NCBI GenBank assembly: GCA_022510785.1
Contig: JAFLSV010000002.1
Span: forward strand, 101,791-165,790
Length of the DNA stretch: 64,000 bases
Source of the DNA: Desulfovibrionaceae bacterium
GTDB lineage: Bacteria > Desulfobacterota > Desulfovibrionia > Desulfovibrionales > Desulfovibrionaceae
Direction: 5' to 3'
The position numbers were made by a program, and so were the translations under genes. Every line of letters begins with the position of its first letter. Position 1 is the first letter of the stretch. The notes below the pieces were generated by a model. That model was not told the DNA's origin and made no database searches. It worked only from the letters and a program-made list of their open reading frames with translations. This document shows, in pieces, positions 27,276 to 38,000 of this stretch.

Positions 27276-27845
27276 GTGCGAATCAAAACCGTAGCCATGA
27301 CCTGCGCTTTTCTGCTGCTGACGGCCGCGGCCGCCTTTGCGGAACCGGGCGGGATGGAGCACGAAGGCCTGCCCTGGCTCAACTTTGCCCTGCGCGTGGG
27401 CAATTTTTGTGTTTTTCTTTGGATTATCGGGCGCGTGGCCGGGGGCCTGATCAAAAAGATTTTCGTGGGGCGCCGCGCCGCCATTGTGGCCGAGATGGAA
27501 GAGGTGGAGCGCCTCAAGAATGAAGCCGCCGGCCGCCTGGCCGAGGTGGAGCTCCGCGTGGCCGGGGTGGAAGCCGAGGCCGCGGCCCTTCTGGAAGAAG
27601 GCCGGGCCCAGGCCGAGCATCTCAAGGCCGCCATTCTGGCCGACGCCGAACGCCAGGCCGCTCATATTGTGGAGCAGGCCCGGCGCAACGCCGAACAGGA
27701 GGGCAAGGCCGAGCTGGACGCCATCCGCGCCCGCCTGGCGGACGACATTGTGGCGGCCATAGAAAAGGGGCTGGCTGAACGGCTTGATCCGGCCGCTCAG
27801 CAGAAGCTGATCGACAACTCGCTGACCAAGGTGGTGCTCCAGTGA
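27276..27845 (+). CDS. atpF: F-type ATP synthase subunit b
   Basis: This 189-residue peripheral-stalk subunit begins with a signal-like segment (MRIKTVAMTCAFLLLTAAAAFA). A second hydrophobic helix follows (about 39-58, NFALRVGNFCVFLWIIG), then a long coiled coil and the b-type end (LIDNSLTKVVLQ). The extra leader helix is a known feature of b subunits in some deltaproteobacteria. I chose the GTG at 27276, six bases after AAGGAG; the frame is open from 27222 without a better site. The delta gene starts within its stop (four-base overlap). Confidence 0.92.
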   Translation: MRIKTVAMTCAFLLLTAAAAFAEPGGMEHEGLPWLNFALRVGNFCVFLWIIGRVAGGLIKKIFVGRRAAIVAEMEEVERLKNEAAGRLAEVELRVAGVEAEAAALLEEGRAQAEHLKAAILADAERQAAHIVEQARRNAEQEGKAELDAIRARLADDIVAAIEKGLAERLDPAAQQKLIDNSLTKVVLQ

Positions 27846-28393
27846 TCGGCAATGTTGTGGCCCGTCGGTACGCCTCCGCGCTCTTTGCCCTGGGCAGGGA
27901 GTCGGGCATGGCGGATATGGAGCGCTACGGAGCGGCCCTGAACGCTCTTGGCGAGGCGGTGGAGCAGTCGCGTCCGCTGGCGGATCTGTTCCGCAACCCC
28001 GTGCTCACCGTGGATGAAAAGAAAAAAGTGGCGCTCTCCCTGCTGGAAGCGGCGGGCGGGGGCCCTGTGGAACGGCGCTTCGTCGAGCTTTTGGCGGACA
28101 AGGGCCGGCTGTCCTTGCTCTCGGCCATCGCGGCCGATTACAGCGCCCTTCTGGACGAGGCCAAGGATCTGCGCCGCGGTGTTCTGACCACAGCCGTGGA
28201 ACTGGATGACGCGCGCCGGGCCGCCATAAAAACGCAATTGGAATCTCAAACCGGGCGCAAGCTTGAACTTGCCTATACCGTCGACCCCGCCATTCTGGGC
28301 GGTCTCGTGCTCAAAATCGGCGATACGGTGCTGGACGCAAGCCTGCGTGCGCAACTCGACAACCTCAGGGAATCCATCAAGAGGGGTGCGTAG
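27842..28393 (+). CDS. atpH: F-type ATP synthase subunit delta
   Basis: The 183-residue delta subunit fixes the peripheral stalk to the top of the F1 head. It begins with the family pattern VARRYASALFALGRE and ends with the conserved segment DPAILGGLVLKIGDTVLDAS, then LRAQLDNL. The GTG start overlaps the atpF stop by four bases, and atpA starts three bases after its end. Confidence 0.96.
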   Translation: MIGNVVARRYASALFALGRESGMADMERYGAALNALGEAVEQSRPLADLFRNPVLTVDEKKKVALSLLEAAGGGPVERRFVELLADKGRLSLLSAIAADYSALLDEAKDLRRGVLTTAVELDDARRAAIKTQLESQTGRKLELAYTVDPAILGGLVLKIGDTVLDASLRAQLDNLRESIKRGA

Positions 28394-28396
28394 GCC

Positions 28397-29911
28397 ATGC
28401 ACATCAAGGCTGAAGAGATCGGCAAGATCATCGAGGAGCAGATCCGCAACTACGACCAGCGCGTGGAAATGAGCGAAACGGGCGCCGTGTTGTACGTGGG
28501 CGACGGCATTGCCCGCGTGTACGGCGTTCACAACGCCATGTCCATGGAACTGCTGGAGTTTCCGGGCGGGCTCATGGGCATGGTGCTCAACCTCGAGGAA
28601 GACAACGTGGGCGTCGCCCTGCTCGGCGACGACACAGGCGTTAAGGAAGGCGATCCGGTCAAACGCACCGGCCGCATTTTCTCGGTGCCGGTGGGCAAGG
28701 CCGTGGCCGGCCGCGTGCTCAATCCCCTGGGGCAGCCGCTGGACGGCCTGGGCCCCGTGGAAAGCACCGAAACCCGCCCCGTGGAGCTGAAGGCGCCGGG
28801 CATCATGGCCCGCAAAAGCGTGCACGAGCCCATGGTCACCGGCCTGAAGGCCATTGACGCCATCACGCCCATCGGCCGCGGCCAGCGCGAGCTCATCATC
28901 GGCGACCGCCAGGTGGGCAAAACGGCCGTGTGCATCGACGCCATTCTGGCTCAGAAGAATACGGGCGTTCACTGCTTCTATGTGGCCATCGGCCAGAAAA
29001 AATCCACCGTGGCCCTGGTGGCGGAAACCCTGCGCAAGTACGGGGCCATGGAATACACCACCATCATTTCGGCTTCGGCGTCCGAACCGGCCCCGTTGCA
29101 GTACATCGCCGCCTATGCCGGCTGCACCATGGCCGAATACTACCGCGACAACGGCGAACACGCCCTCATTGTCTACGATGACCTGTCCAAGCAGGCTGTG
29201 GCCTACCGCCAGATGTCCCTCCTGCTCCGCCGCCCGCCCGGACGCGAAGCCTTCCCCGGCGACGTGTTTTATTTGCATTCGCGCCTCCTGGAACGGGCGG
29301 CCAAGCTCAGCGACGAGCTGGGCGCGGGGTCGCTGACGGCTCTGCCCATCATCGAAACCCAGGCCGGGGACGTGTCCGCCTACATTCCGACCAATGTGAT
29401 TTCCATCACCGACGGTCAGGTCTTTCTGGAGTCCAACCTGTTCAACGCCGGCATCCGGCCGGCCATCAACGTGGGCATTTCGGTGTCCCGCGTGGGCGGC
29501 GCCGCCCAGATCAAGGCCATGAAACAGGTGGCGGGCACCCTGCGTCTGGATCTCGCCCAGTACCGCGAAATGGCGGCTTTCGCCCAGTTCGGTTCCGATC
29601 TGGACAAGGCCACCAAGGCCACTCTGGCCCGCGGCGCGCGCATGACGGAACTGCTCAAGCAGCCTCAGTACCATCCGCTGCCCACCGAAGAGCAGGTGGC
29701 CTCCATTTTCGCGGCCGCCCGCGGCTACCTGGATGACATCGACGTCGATCAGGTGCTGCCCTTTGAAGCGGGCCTGTTGGACATGCTGCGCTCGGCCAGG
29801 CCCGATATCCTCAGCGATATCCGCGAACGCAAGAAACTGGACGACGATCTGGAAACCCGGCTCTCCGAGGCAGTCAAAGAGTTCAAGGCCAGCTTTCAGG
29901 CGCGGGGGTAA
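28397..29911 (+). CDS. atpA: F-type ATP synthase subunit alpha
   Basis: The 504-residue alpha subunit carries the non-catalytic nucleotide sites of F1. The Walker A motif GDRQVGKT lies at 169-176. The visual signature of the family, [18 protein letters not shown], is intact, as is the N-terminal beta-barrel region ([10 protein letters not shown]). The length is normal, and the genes before and after are three bases away. Confidence 0.98.
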   Translation: MHIKAEEIGKIIEEQIRNYDQRVEMSETGAVLYVGDGIARVYGVHNAMSMELLEFPGGLMGMVLNLEEDNVGVALLGDDTGVKEGDPVKRTGRIFSVPVGKAVAGRVLNPLGQPLDGLGPVESTETRPVELKAPGIMARKSVHEPMVTGLKAIDAITPIGRGQRELIIGDRQVGKTAVCIDAILAQKNTGVHCFYVAIGQKKSTVALVAETLRKYGAMEYTTIISASASEPAPLQYIAAYAGCTMAEYYRDNGEHALIVYDDLSKQAVAYRQMSLLLRRPPGREAFPGDVFYLHSRLLERAAKLSDELGAGSLTALPIIETQAGDVSAYIPTNVISITDGQVFLESNLFNAGIRPAINVGISVSRVGGAAQIKAMKQVAGTLRLDLAQYREMAAFAQFGSDLDKATKATLARGARMTELLKQPQYHPLPTEEQVASIFAAARGYLDDIDVDQVLPFEAGLLDMLRSARPDILSDIRERKKLDDDLETRLSEAVKEFKASFQARG

Positions 29912-29914
29912 CTC

Positions 29915-30787
29915 ATGCCTTCGTTGAAAGATGTCAAACTCCAGATTGCCGGCGTCGGCAAGACCAAGCAGATCACGAAGGCCATGGGTATGGTGGCCTC
30001 GTCGAAGCTGCGCGGGGCGCAGGGGCGCATTGAGCGCTTTCGGCCCTATGCCGAAAAGTTCGGCAGCATGCTGGGGGATCTTGCGGCCAGAACCGAAGGC
30101 GCGGCCCACCCGCTGCTTCTGGCCCACGACAGACCCCAAAACGTGGTCATCCTGCTGGTGACTTCGGATCGCGGCCTGTGCGGGGCCTTCAACGTCAACC
30201 TCATCAGCACCGCCCTGCGCCTGGCCAAAGCCAAGGAAGCGGAAGGCATGAGCGTCCGGTTCGTGTGCGTGGGCCGCAAGGGCCGTGACGCGGTGCGCAA
30301 GACCTCGCATGAAGTGCTCGAGTCCTTCACGGATGTCATGGGCAGCTTCAGCTACACGCTGGCCATGCAGCTGGGTACGCTCGTGTCCCGCCTGTACACT
30401 GACCATGGCGCGGACGAGGTGTACCTGGTGTACAGCGAGTTTGCCAGCATGACCCGGCAGGTGGCCACCGCGCTGCCGCTCCTGCCCGTGTCGGCCGCTC
30501 CGGCACAGGGCGGCCCGGCCGAGGGCGAGTATGTCTACGAGCCCGAGGCGGGGGCCCTGCTTGCCGAGCTTTTGCCCCGCTATGTGAACGTTCAGGTGTA
30601 CCGTGGCCTGCTGGATACCTCCGCCAGTGAGAACGCGGCCCGCATGGCCGCCATGGACAACGCCACGCGCAACTGTGACGAGCTGATCGCCACCCTGACG
30701 CTCTTGTACAACAAGACCCGCCAGGCTTCGATCACCAACGACCTCATGGATATCGTCGGCGGCGCCAACGCGCTGCAAAGCCAGTAG
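29915..30787 (+). CDS. atpG: F-type ATP synthase subunit gamma
   Basis: The 290-residue gamma subunit is the rotating shaft of F1. The N-terminal helix (QIAGVGKTKQITKAMGMVASSKL), the central TSDRGLCGAFN and the C-terminal helix (ASENAARMAAMDNATRNCDE) are the conserved family landmarks. It lies between atpA and atpD. Confidence 0.98.
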   Translation: MPSLKDVKLQIAGVGKTKQITKAMGMVASSKLRGAQGRIERFRPYAEKFGSMLGDLAARTEGAAHPLLLAHDRPQNVVILLVTSDRGLCGAFNVNLISTALRLAKAKEAEGMSVRFVCVGRKGRDAVRKTSHEVLESFTDVMGSFSYTLAMQLGTLVSRLYTDHGADEVYLVYSEFASMTRQVATALPLLPVSAAPAQGGPAEGEYVYEPEAGALLAELLPRYVNVQVYRGLLDTSASENAARMAAMDNATRNCDELIATLTLLYNKTRQASITNDLMDIVGGANALQSQ

Positions 30788-32212
<1,425 letters not shown>

Positions 32213-32221
32213 GAGAACAGC

Positions 32222-32626
32222 ATGGAAGCGCTCCGCCTTGAAATCGTCACGCCCGATAAGGTCGTGCTCGAAGCAGATGTGGACTATGTGGGCGCTCCTG
32301 GCGTCGATGGTGAATTCGGGGTTCTGCCGGGGCATATCCCGCTCCTGGCCGCGCTGTCCATAGGCGAACTCTATTACCGGCAGGGCGCGGAAACCCGCTG
32401 GGCCTTTGTGGCTGGCGGTTTTGCCGAAGTCTCGGGCAACAGGGTGAGCATCCTGGCGGAAGCCGCTGAATTGTCGTCCGATATTGATGTCGGGCGCGCC
32501 AAACAGGCTCGGGAGCGCGCGCAGGGCCGGCTTCAGGCGGGGCCGGGCAAGGCCGATGTGGATCTCGCTCGCGCCTCGGCGGCGCTGAAACGCGCCGTGG
32601 CGCGTATTCACGTCGCCAGCCGCTAG
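32222..32626 (+). CDS. atpC: F-type ATP synthase subunit epsilon
   Basis: The 134-residue epsilon subunit has the N-terminal beta-sandwich with the family motif [22 protein letters not shown] and a C-terminal helical hairpin. It links gamma to the c-ring and can restrain ATP hydrolysis. It is the last gene of the operon and is followed by a strong terminator. The genes for subunits a and c are not in this window, so F0 must be encoded elsewhere. Confidence 0.97.
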   Translation: MEALRLEIVTPDKVVLEADVDYVGAPGVDGEFGVLPGHIPLLAALSIGELYYRQGAETRWAFVAGGFAEVSGNRVSILAEAAELSSDIDVGRAKQARERAQGRLQAGPGKADVDLARASAALKRAVARIHVASR

Positions 32627-32653
32627 TTCGCAAGGTTCTTATGAATATCCGGA

Positions 32654-32677
32654 GGGGGGCGCTTCGCCCCCCTTTTT
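32654..32677 (+). terminator. intrinsic terminator of the atp operon
   Basis: An eight-base perfect stem, GGGGGGCG (32654-32661) with CGCCCCCC (32665-32672), has a CTT loop and is followed by TTTTT. It lies 28 bases after the atpC stop. Confidence 0.93.
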
Positions 32678-32895
32678 CTCTTTAACGGCTCCCGCCGCTT
32701 TGCGCGGTGCGTCCCGTGCCCATCCTTCCCCCCCTTGCGCCGTGGGCAAGCCTTCTCCCCGGGCGCGGCAGCCCTTGCGGAATGGCGGTTGACGCTGCGT
32801 GCAAAGCCCCGTATACCCATGGCGTGGCACGTCCGGTGCGACGGGCTTCTTTTTCCAGACAGTGGCGCGGCGAACTCGCCGCAGGGAGCGGCCGT

Positions 32896-34176
32896 ATGGG
32901 CAACATGACCGTCATTGGTGCGCAATGGGGTGACGAGGGCAAGGGGAAAATAGTCGACCTTCTGAGCGGCGACGTGGATATGGTTGTCCGCTTCCAGGGG
33001 GGCAACAACGCCGGCCATACGGTCATTGTGAACGGCGAGCGCTATGTTTTGCATGTCATTCCGTCCGGCATCCTGCATCCCGGCAAGGTGTGCGTCATCG
33101 GCAGCGGCGTGGTGCTTGATCCGCGGACTTTTCTGGAAGAAGTGGACGCGCTGGCGGCCAAAGGGATTGACGTCAGCCCAGGGCGGCTCAAAATCAGCCA
33201 CAGGGCGCATCTTATCATGCCCTATCACTGCGCTCTTGATGCCGCGCGTGAAGGCGCCGAAGGAAAAATCGGAACCACGGGGCGCGGCATCGGCCCCTGC
33301 TACGAAGATAAAAAGGCCCGCATTGGCATTCGCGCGGGCGACCTGGCCGACCCCGATCTGGTGCGGCGCAAGGTGACCGAAGCCCTGCGGGAAAAGAATG
33401 TGCTGTTCTCGGCCCTGTATGGCGTTCCCACCCTGGATCCCGGTGAGGCGCACGCGGCGCTCATGGCTCTGGCTCCGCGCATTCTGCCCTATCTGGCCGA
33501 CGTGAGCTCGGTCATCCTGGACGGCACGGCCCGGGGGCGGAAAGCTCTGTTCGAGGGGGCGCAGGGCGTCATGCTGGATATAGACCACGGCACCTACCCC
33601 TATGTGACCTCGTCCAACACCATAGCGGACAATGCGGCGGTGGGCGCGGGTGTGCCCAGCAGTTCCATTGATACCCGCATAGCCATTGTCAAGGCGTATA
33701 CCACCCGCGTGGGGGCCGGTCCCTTCCCCACGGAACTGAACGATTCCGTCGGGATGCATCTTCAGCAGAAGGGGGGCGAATTCGGCGCCACCACCGGGCG
33801 GGCGCGCCGTTGCGGCTGGCTGGATGCCGTGGTGCTGCGCGAAACAGCCCGGCTGTGCGCGCCCACCACCATGGCGCTGACCAAGCTGGACGTGCTGGGC
33901 GGCCTCAAAGAGCTTCAGATTTGCGTGGGCTATGAATTTCAGGGACAGCGGACGCTGTATCCCCCGCAGGGGCCCAACGATCTGGAACATGTCACGCCGC
34001 TGTATGAAAGCCTGCCCGGCTGGGATGAGGATATTTCCTCCTGCCTGACCTGGGATTCCTTGCCCGCCAACACGCGGAGCTACATTGAGCGTGTTGAGGA
34101 ACTCATGGGCGTGCGGGCCGGCTTCATTTCCGTGGGCCCCGATCGGCGGCAGACCATCCGCCGCCACGGGGTCTGA
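32896..34176 (+). CDS. purA: adenylosuccinate synthetase
   Basis: PurA joins IMP and aspartate with GTP to make adenylosuccinate in AMP synthesis. The 426-residue protein has the N-terminal GTP-binding loop [14 protein letters not shown] with the catalytic aspartate and [11 protein letters not shown]-site segments are [13 protein letters not shown] and [14 protein letters not shown]. The C-terminal base-recognition motif is TKLDVL. I chose the ATG at 32896, seven bases after GGGAG; the frame is open further upstream with no family similarity. An ATG at 32905 is the alternative. Confidence 0.97.
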   Translation: MGNMTVIGAQWGDEGKGKIVDLLSGDVDMVVRFQGGNNAGHTVIVNGERYVLHVIPSGILHPGKVCVIGSGVVLDPRTFLEEVDALAAKGIDVSPGRLKISHRAHLIMPYHCALDAAREGAEGKIGTTGRGIGPCYEDKKARIGIRAGDLADPDLVRRKVTEALREKNVLFSALYGVPTLDPGEAHAALMALAPRILPYLADVSSVILDGTARGRKALFEGAQGVMLDIDHGTYPYVTSSNTIADNAAVGAGVPSSSIDTRIAIVKAYTTRVGAGPFPTELNDSVGMHLQQKGGEFGATTGRARRCGWLDAVVLRETARLCAPTTMALTKLDVLGGLKELQICVGYEFQGQRTLYPPQGPNDLEHVTPLYESLPGWDEDISSCLTWDSLPANTRSYIERVEELMGVRAGFISVGPDRRQTIRRHGV

Positions 34177-34186
34177 AAGACGAGTC

Positions 34187-35125
34187 ATGCCTGCCGCCAA
34201 GCCCGCAAAAAAAAGCGCGACATCCCGCCCCGGGGCCGCCGCGGAACAGTTGCCCGGCCCGGACGAGGCGGGCGCGGCTTTCACCCCCGCCCTGAGCGCT
34301 GAGCTGGAGCGGCCCCGCGCCGTGCTCACTGGCTTGCGCGGCTCGCCTCCGCAGCTTGTGCATCTGGAGGGTGGCTCCACACGCCAGCGTGTGGCTCTGG
34401 CGCTGTGGTGGGCGGCTTTGCTCAATTGTGAGCGCGAAGGGCCTCCCTGTCTGGCATGCCCGACCTGCCTGCGCGTGGGTGGGGGCATGTTCGCCGACAT
34501 GCTGCTGCTGGATGGGCGCGCGGGCAGCATCAAAATTGACGAGGTGCGCGCCCTTCGGCCCCTGCTTGGCGAGCCCCCGCGCTTCGGGCGCGCGCGGGTG
34601 ATTGTTATGGCCGAGGCCCAGGCTCTGGGCATTGAGGCCGCCAATTCCCTCCTGAAAGCGCTGGAAGACCCCTGCCCGGATACCTGTTTTGTGTTTACCG
34701 TTCCCCAGCGCGAACGCCTTTTGCCCACGCTGGTGTCCCGGGGCTGGGTGATCACGCTGCCCTGGCCGGATCCCGGCCAGCCTTCCGCCGGAGCCCTGCG
34801 CGAATGGGAAGATGCTCTGGCCCGGTTTCTGGAGCGCGGCGGCGGGTGGTTTGAAAAGACGGCGGCCAAGGGCGCCGTGGATGCCGCCGGCGGACAGGAA
34901 GTTGTGCTGCTCGCCCAAAAAGCTCTGGCGGCTCGTCTGGCCGGCCGGGGGGCGGGGAGCCTGGCCGCCTCCTTCGCCCGTATTCCTACCGCTCTGCTGC
35001 CCGTGGCGGACGAGCTTTTCGGCCGCTGCCAGGAAGCCTTGCAGGCCCAGGTCAATCCCGGGCTGGTGCTGGATTATATGGCCACACAGCTCTATGCGCT
35101 GGCGCAGGGCCGCATCCTTCGCTGA
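34187..35125 (+). CDS. holB: DNA polymerase III subunit delta' (HolB-like clamp-loader subunit)
   Basis: Delta' is the stator of the clamp loader that opens the sliding clamp. The 312-residue protein has the zinc-finger cysteines of the DnaX/HolB family (CEREGPPCLACPTC), the sensor-like stretch EAANSLLKALEDP and the segment FVFTVPQRERLLPTLVSR. No intact Walker A motif is seen, as expected for delta'. The Lys/Ala-rich N-terminus is longer than usual. It starts 10 bases after purA and is likely cotranscribed. Confidence 0.88.
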   Translation: MPAAKPAKKSATSRPGAAAEQLPGPDEAGAAFTPALSAELERPRAVLTGLRGSPPQLVHLEGGSTRQRVALALWWAALLNCEREGPPCLACPTCLRVGGGMFADMLLLDGRAGSIKIDEVRALRPLLGEPPRFGRARVIVMAEAQALGIEAANSLLKALEDPCPDTCFVFTVPQRERLLPTLVSRGWVITLPWPDPGQPSAGALREWEDALARFLERGGGWFEKTAAKGAVDAAGGQEVVLLAQKALAARLAGRGAGSLAASFARIPTALLPVADELFGRCQEALQAQVNPGLVLDYMATQLYALAQGRILR

Positions 35126-35294
35126 AGGGCCGAAAGGATGCTGTCGTTTTTTTCTTCCCCCGCGCCGGCGTGAAGCGGCGGAAATTCCCTTTTTGTTCAT
35201 GCAAAGCGCCTCTGTGGAGGCTTCCCGCCTGCGCCCTTGACAGTCCGGCGCATCGTTCCTAAGTTTCGGGAACAGTTCAGGAAGGAGCTTTTTC

Positions 35295-35876
35295 ATGAGC
35301 GAACATGATCAGACCATGGAAGAAACCGGCAGCCCCGTCCCGGAAGAAGGTTCGGAACCTCAGGATATTCAGGACGAGGAATTCCTGGAAAGTTGCAGAC
35401 AGCGCATCTGTCCTTCCTGTGATGTGGCGGCTCAGGCCGAGGAAGTGCGCCTGCGCGCCCTGGCCGAAATGGAAAATTTCAAGAAGCGTCTGCAGCGTGA
35501 AAAAGATGAGCAGGCGCGGTACGCCACGGAAAGCGTGCTCGGTGATCTGCTGCCCACTCTGGACAATCTTGATTTGGCGCTGCAATACGGCACGAAATCC
35601 GAAGCGTGCAGGGATATGCTCACCGGCGTGGAGATGACGCACAAGCTGCTGCTTGAGGCCGTCAAGCGGCATGGACTGGAACCTGTGGGCACGGTGGGCG
35701 AAGAGTTCAACCCCACGCTGCATGAAGCCATCGGCCAGGAGGAAAGCCCGGAGCACGAGCCCGGCCATATCCTGCATGTCATGCAGAAAGGCTATACGCT
35801 GAAGGAGCGCCTGCTCCGTCCGGCCAAGGTCATTGTCAGCGCCCGTCCTTCGCGGCATTTTAGCGCCGAGGCATAG
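35295..35876 (+). CDS. grpE: nucleotide exchange factor GrpE
   Basis: GrpE releases ADP from DnaK. The 193-residue protein has an acidic unstructured N-terminus. The long dimerising helix has RALAEMENFKKRLQREK, and the C-terminal beta domain has the signature around PVGTVGEEFNPTLHEAIGQ. An unusual cysteine group, C34-x4-C39-x2-C42 (ESCRQRICPSC), lies at the start of the helix. No dnaK, dnaJ or hrcA gene is adjacent. A TTGACA at 35237-35242 could be its -35 box, with a weak -10 (TAAGTT) after 17 bases. Confidence 0.95.
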   Translation: MSEHDQTMEETGSPVPEEGSEPQDIQDEEFLESCRQRICPSCDVAAQAEEVRLRALAEMENFKKRLQREKDEQARYATESVLGDLLPTLDNLDLALQYGTKSEACRDMLTGVEMTHKLLLEAVKRHGLEPVGTVGEEFNPTLHEAIGQEESPEHEPGHILHVMQKGYTLKERLLRPAKVIVSARPSRHFSAEA

Positions 35877-36183
35877 AGACGGGACTGTTTCCCCGGTTCC
35901 CGGCCTGCGGCCCGGGTTTCGTCGGTCATGCCGCCCGGCATGGCGCAGTGGGTATGTTGTCCGTTTTTCCGGCCTCCGCGCAAAGCGGCGTGTCTCCGGA
36001 CAGGCGGCCCCGGCGCGCTCACCGGCGAAGGGCATCGTATCATGCGATCCCCCGGATTTCTTCTTGCCGCGCGGCGGCGGGCAATTTTTAATCATGAAAA
36101 CCCGCGCGCCGCGGGTATTCCCCCCGGCATGACGTGTGTGTTCCGTGTTCCGGAACACGCCACGTGCCAAAAGGAGACTCATC
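35877..36183. other. intergenic region between grpE and the YgiW-like gene
   Basis: No credible gene lies in these 307 bases. They contain a seven-base hairpin (ACCCGCG-CGC-CGCGGGT, 36100-36116) and a 16-base palindrome at 36144-36159 just before the next gene's ribosome binding site. The first part is GC-rich and featureless. Confidence 0.6.
36144..36159. promoter_or_regulatory. 16-base perfect palindrome CGTGTTCCGGAACACG upstream of the YgiW-like gene
   Basis: The palindrome ends about 25 bases before the ATG at 36184 and is preceded by another GTGTTCC half-site, giving two direct and one inverted copy. This fits a repressor site or a 5' mRNA hairpin. The binding protein is unknown. Confidence 0.5.
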
Positions 36184-36567
36184 ATGCGTTTTCTGCTCGC
36201 TCTGGCTTTTTCCCTGCTTCTGGCCGGCCCGGCCTTCGCCGCCTTTGAAGGCCCCGGTGCCGCGCCTTTGTCCCCGGGCACGGGCACACAAGAAGGGGCC
36301 GCCCTGTGCAGCGCCGCCGCTGTTCTGAAGGCCTGGGACGATACCCGCTGCACGGTGGAAGGCCGCCTTGTGGAAAAAGTGGCCGGCTCCAAGGACATGT
36401 ATGTATTCGAGGATTCCACCGGCACAATCCTGGTGGACATCGACCCCGGGAAGTTTGCCGATCGCGTCGTCACTCCTCAAAATACCGTGCGCCTGCACGG
36501 TGAAGTGGACGTCAAGCATTCCGGTGAACGCGAACTGGATGTGGATGTTCTGGAAATCATCCAATAA
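36184..36567 (+). CDS. YgiW/YdeI-family periplasmic OB-fold stress protein
   Basis: The 127-residue protein has a cleavable signal peptide (MRFLLALAFSLLLAGPAFA). A small OB-fold domain of the YgiW/YdeI (BOF) family follows, with DDTRCTVEGRLVEKV, YVFEDSTGTILVDID and VRLHGEVDV as the main strands. Enteric members help resist peroxide, cationic peptides and metal stress; the mechanism is not settled. A strong site (AAAGGAG) precedes the ATG at 36184. It sits between grpE and ferritin, which fits a stress role. Confidence 0.88.
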   Translation: MRFLLALAFSLLLAGPAFAAFEGPGAAPLSPGTGTQEGAALCSAAAVLKAWDDTRCTVEGRLVEKVAGSKDMYVFEDSTGTILVDIDPGKFADRVVTPQNTVRLHGEVDVKHSGERELDVDVLEIIQ

Positions 36568-36577
36568 GCCCTCCCTG

Positions 36578-36603
36578 CCTTCACCGGCGCACGCCGGTGA
36601 AGG
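36578..36603 (+). terminator. hairpin after the YgiW-like gene, probable terminator
   Basis: A perfect 11-base stem, CCTTCACCGGC with GCCGGTGAAGG, closes a GCAC loop 11 bases after the stop codon. The following tract is weak (CCCTTTTCC), so termination may be partial. Confidence 0.65.
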
Positions 36604-36696
36604 CGCGGCCCTTTTCCTCCGCGCCCTGGGAAATCACACAAAAAATCAATTTTTCCGGTCTGTTCCAACAAAAATCAAAAGCGCGTGTTTTCTCCC

Positions 36697-36724
36697 GTGA
36701 CAACGGAAAAATCGGTCTTATAAT
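36697..36724 (+). promoter_or_regulatory. strong sigma70-like promoter of the ferritin gene
   Basis: GTGACA (36697-36702) is followed after 16 bases by a perfect TATAAT (36719-36724). A-rich repeats (CAAAAAATCAATT, CAAAAATCAAAA) lie just upstream and may act as an UP element or regulator site. The start codon is 64 bases downstream of the -10 box. Confidence 0.78.
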
Positions 36725-36788
36725 GGTACGCAGACATGCGGCGGACTCCCTGCCGCGCTGCGTGAACCACCACTAAAGAGAGGATGCT

Positions 36789-37274
36789 ATGAACGCTCAG
36801 GTTGAAGCGCTGCTCAAGGATCAGGTCAACAAGGAATTTTACTCGGCATACCTGTATCTGGCCTTTTCCAACTACTATCACGGCGAAAATCTGGATGGCT
36901 TCGGCCACTGGTTTGAAGTGCAGGCCAGAGAGGAACAGGAACACGCCATGAAAATCCTGAAATATCTTCAGGATAACGGCGTCAAGGTGGAGCTTGAGGC
37001 CATTGCCGCGCCCGGCGTGAGCTTCAGCAATCATCGTGAGCCCCTTGCCGCGGCGCTCAAGCACGAAAAGTATGTCACCAGCCTCATCCATGCCATATAC
37101 AAACAGGCCCGCGAAAGCGATGACTTCCGCGCCGGCCAGTTCCTGGAATGGTTTGTGGCCGAGCAGGGCGAAGAAGAAAAGAATACCGGCGATCTCATCG
37201 CCAAGTTCGATTTGCTGGGCGGCGACGCCAAGGGCCTGTACCTGCTGAACGCGGAACTGAAGAACCGCGCCTAG
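36789..37274 (+). CDS. ftnA: ferritin, bacterial non-heme type
   Basis: Ferritin forms a 24-subunit shell that oxidises Fe(II) and stores the mineral. The 161-residue protein keeps the ferroxidase ligands expected from FtnA: E16, E49, H52, E93 and Q126. The four-helix bundle pattern is clear (NKEFYSAYLYLAFSNYY, EEQEHAMKILKYL, EWFVAEQGEEE). No heme-ligand methionine typical of bacterioferritin is apparent. It has its own promoter and terminator and is a single-gene unit, likely tied to iron or oxidative stress. Confidence 0.95.
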   Translation: MNAQVEALLKDQVNKEFYSAYLYLAFSNYYHGENLDGFGHWFEVQAREEQEHAMKILKYLQDNGVKVELEAIAAPGVSFSNHREPLAAALKHEKYVTSLIHAIYKQARESDDFRAGQFLEWFVAEQGEEEKNTGDLIAKFDLLGGDAKGLYLLNAELKNRA

Positions 37275-37297
37275 GAAATATTCACCACGCCAAGAAG

Positions 37298-37334
37298 AGA
37301 TCCGCTGTCTGTGGGCAGCGGGTCTTTTTTTTTT
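37298..37334 (+). terminator. intrinsic terminator of the ferritin gene
   Basis: AGATCCGCTG (37298-37307) pairs with CAGCGGGTCT (37316-37325), with one G-T wobble, followed by a long run of T residues. It lies 24 bases after the stop codon. Confidence 0.9.
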
Positions 37335-37430
37335 GGGGGGCGGGCCGCAAACCCGGGACGCGCGGAGCGGCACCCAGGCTCCGGCCGCGGGGTCGCGCGG
37401 GCAACGGGCGCAGGGTCTGTGTCCGCGGGC

Positions 37431-37736
37431 TCAGTCCACGCGGTAATCCAGAGCCTGCCTGTTCTCGCAGGCGGCCTGAATGAGCCTGGCAAATTCCAGA
37501 TGAACGGGGTGAACGGCGTATTCCTGAAGCGCCTCGGGCGAGTCGTGGGTTGACTGCAGGACAATCTGCGCCCGGGCGGTGCTGCTGGGCTCTATGTCTG
37601 CGGAGACTTCCACCGAGTGCACGGCCGGAATGTCCTTCAGCGCGGCCGAAGCCGCCAGAATTCGCTGCGCGTTTTGTGCGGCGGAAAATCCGTCAGCCCT
37701 ATCCTTCAGCGTCCACCATACGATATGTCTGATCAT
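37431..37736 (-). CDS. Dabb-domain (stress-responsive alpha/beta barrel) protein
   Basis: The 101-residue protein is a single Dabb domain: MIRHIVWWTLKD at the N-terminus, an internal VEVSADIEPS strand, and AVHPVHLEFARLI before the C-terminal strand. These proteins form ferredoxin-like dimers; a few are enzymes, but most have no known function. It is convergent with ferritin and divergent from motA. No catalytic residue can be named. Confidence 0.85.
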   Translation of the reverse strand: MIRHIVWWTLKDRADGFSAAQNAQRILAASAALKDIPAVHSVEVSADIEPSSTARAQIVLQSTHDSPEALQEYAVHPVHLEFARLIQAACENRQALDYRVD

Positions 37737-38000
37737 GGGGCGTCCTCCAGGGGAATCCTTCGTTGTTCATGCTGGCCGTGCCGCATTCGCGTCATCGGCC
37801 CGGGAACGGACGATACCATGGTGAACAAAGCCGGAAAAGCGTTTTTTTCGGCGGGAGGGCGCGCCATGCGCCGGGTCTGCCTGACAGGTCTGATGCCTGC
37901 CCGGTTCTCAATGCTGGACTTGAGCGCCGGAAAAGATTATCATTTCTCCCTGTCCGATATGCGCTTGGTTAGCATTGAGCATGTGCAATATTTGGAGTAG

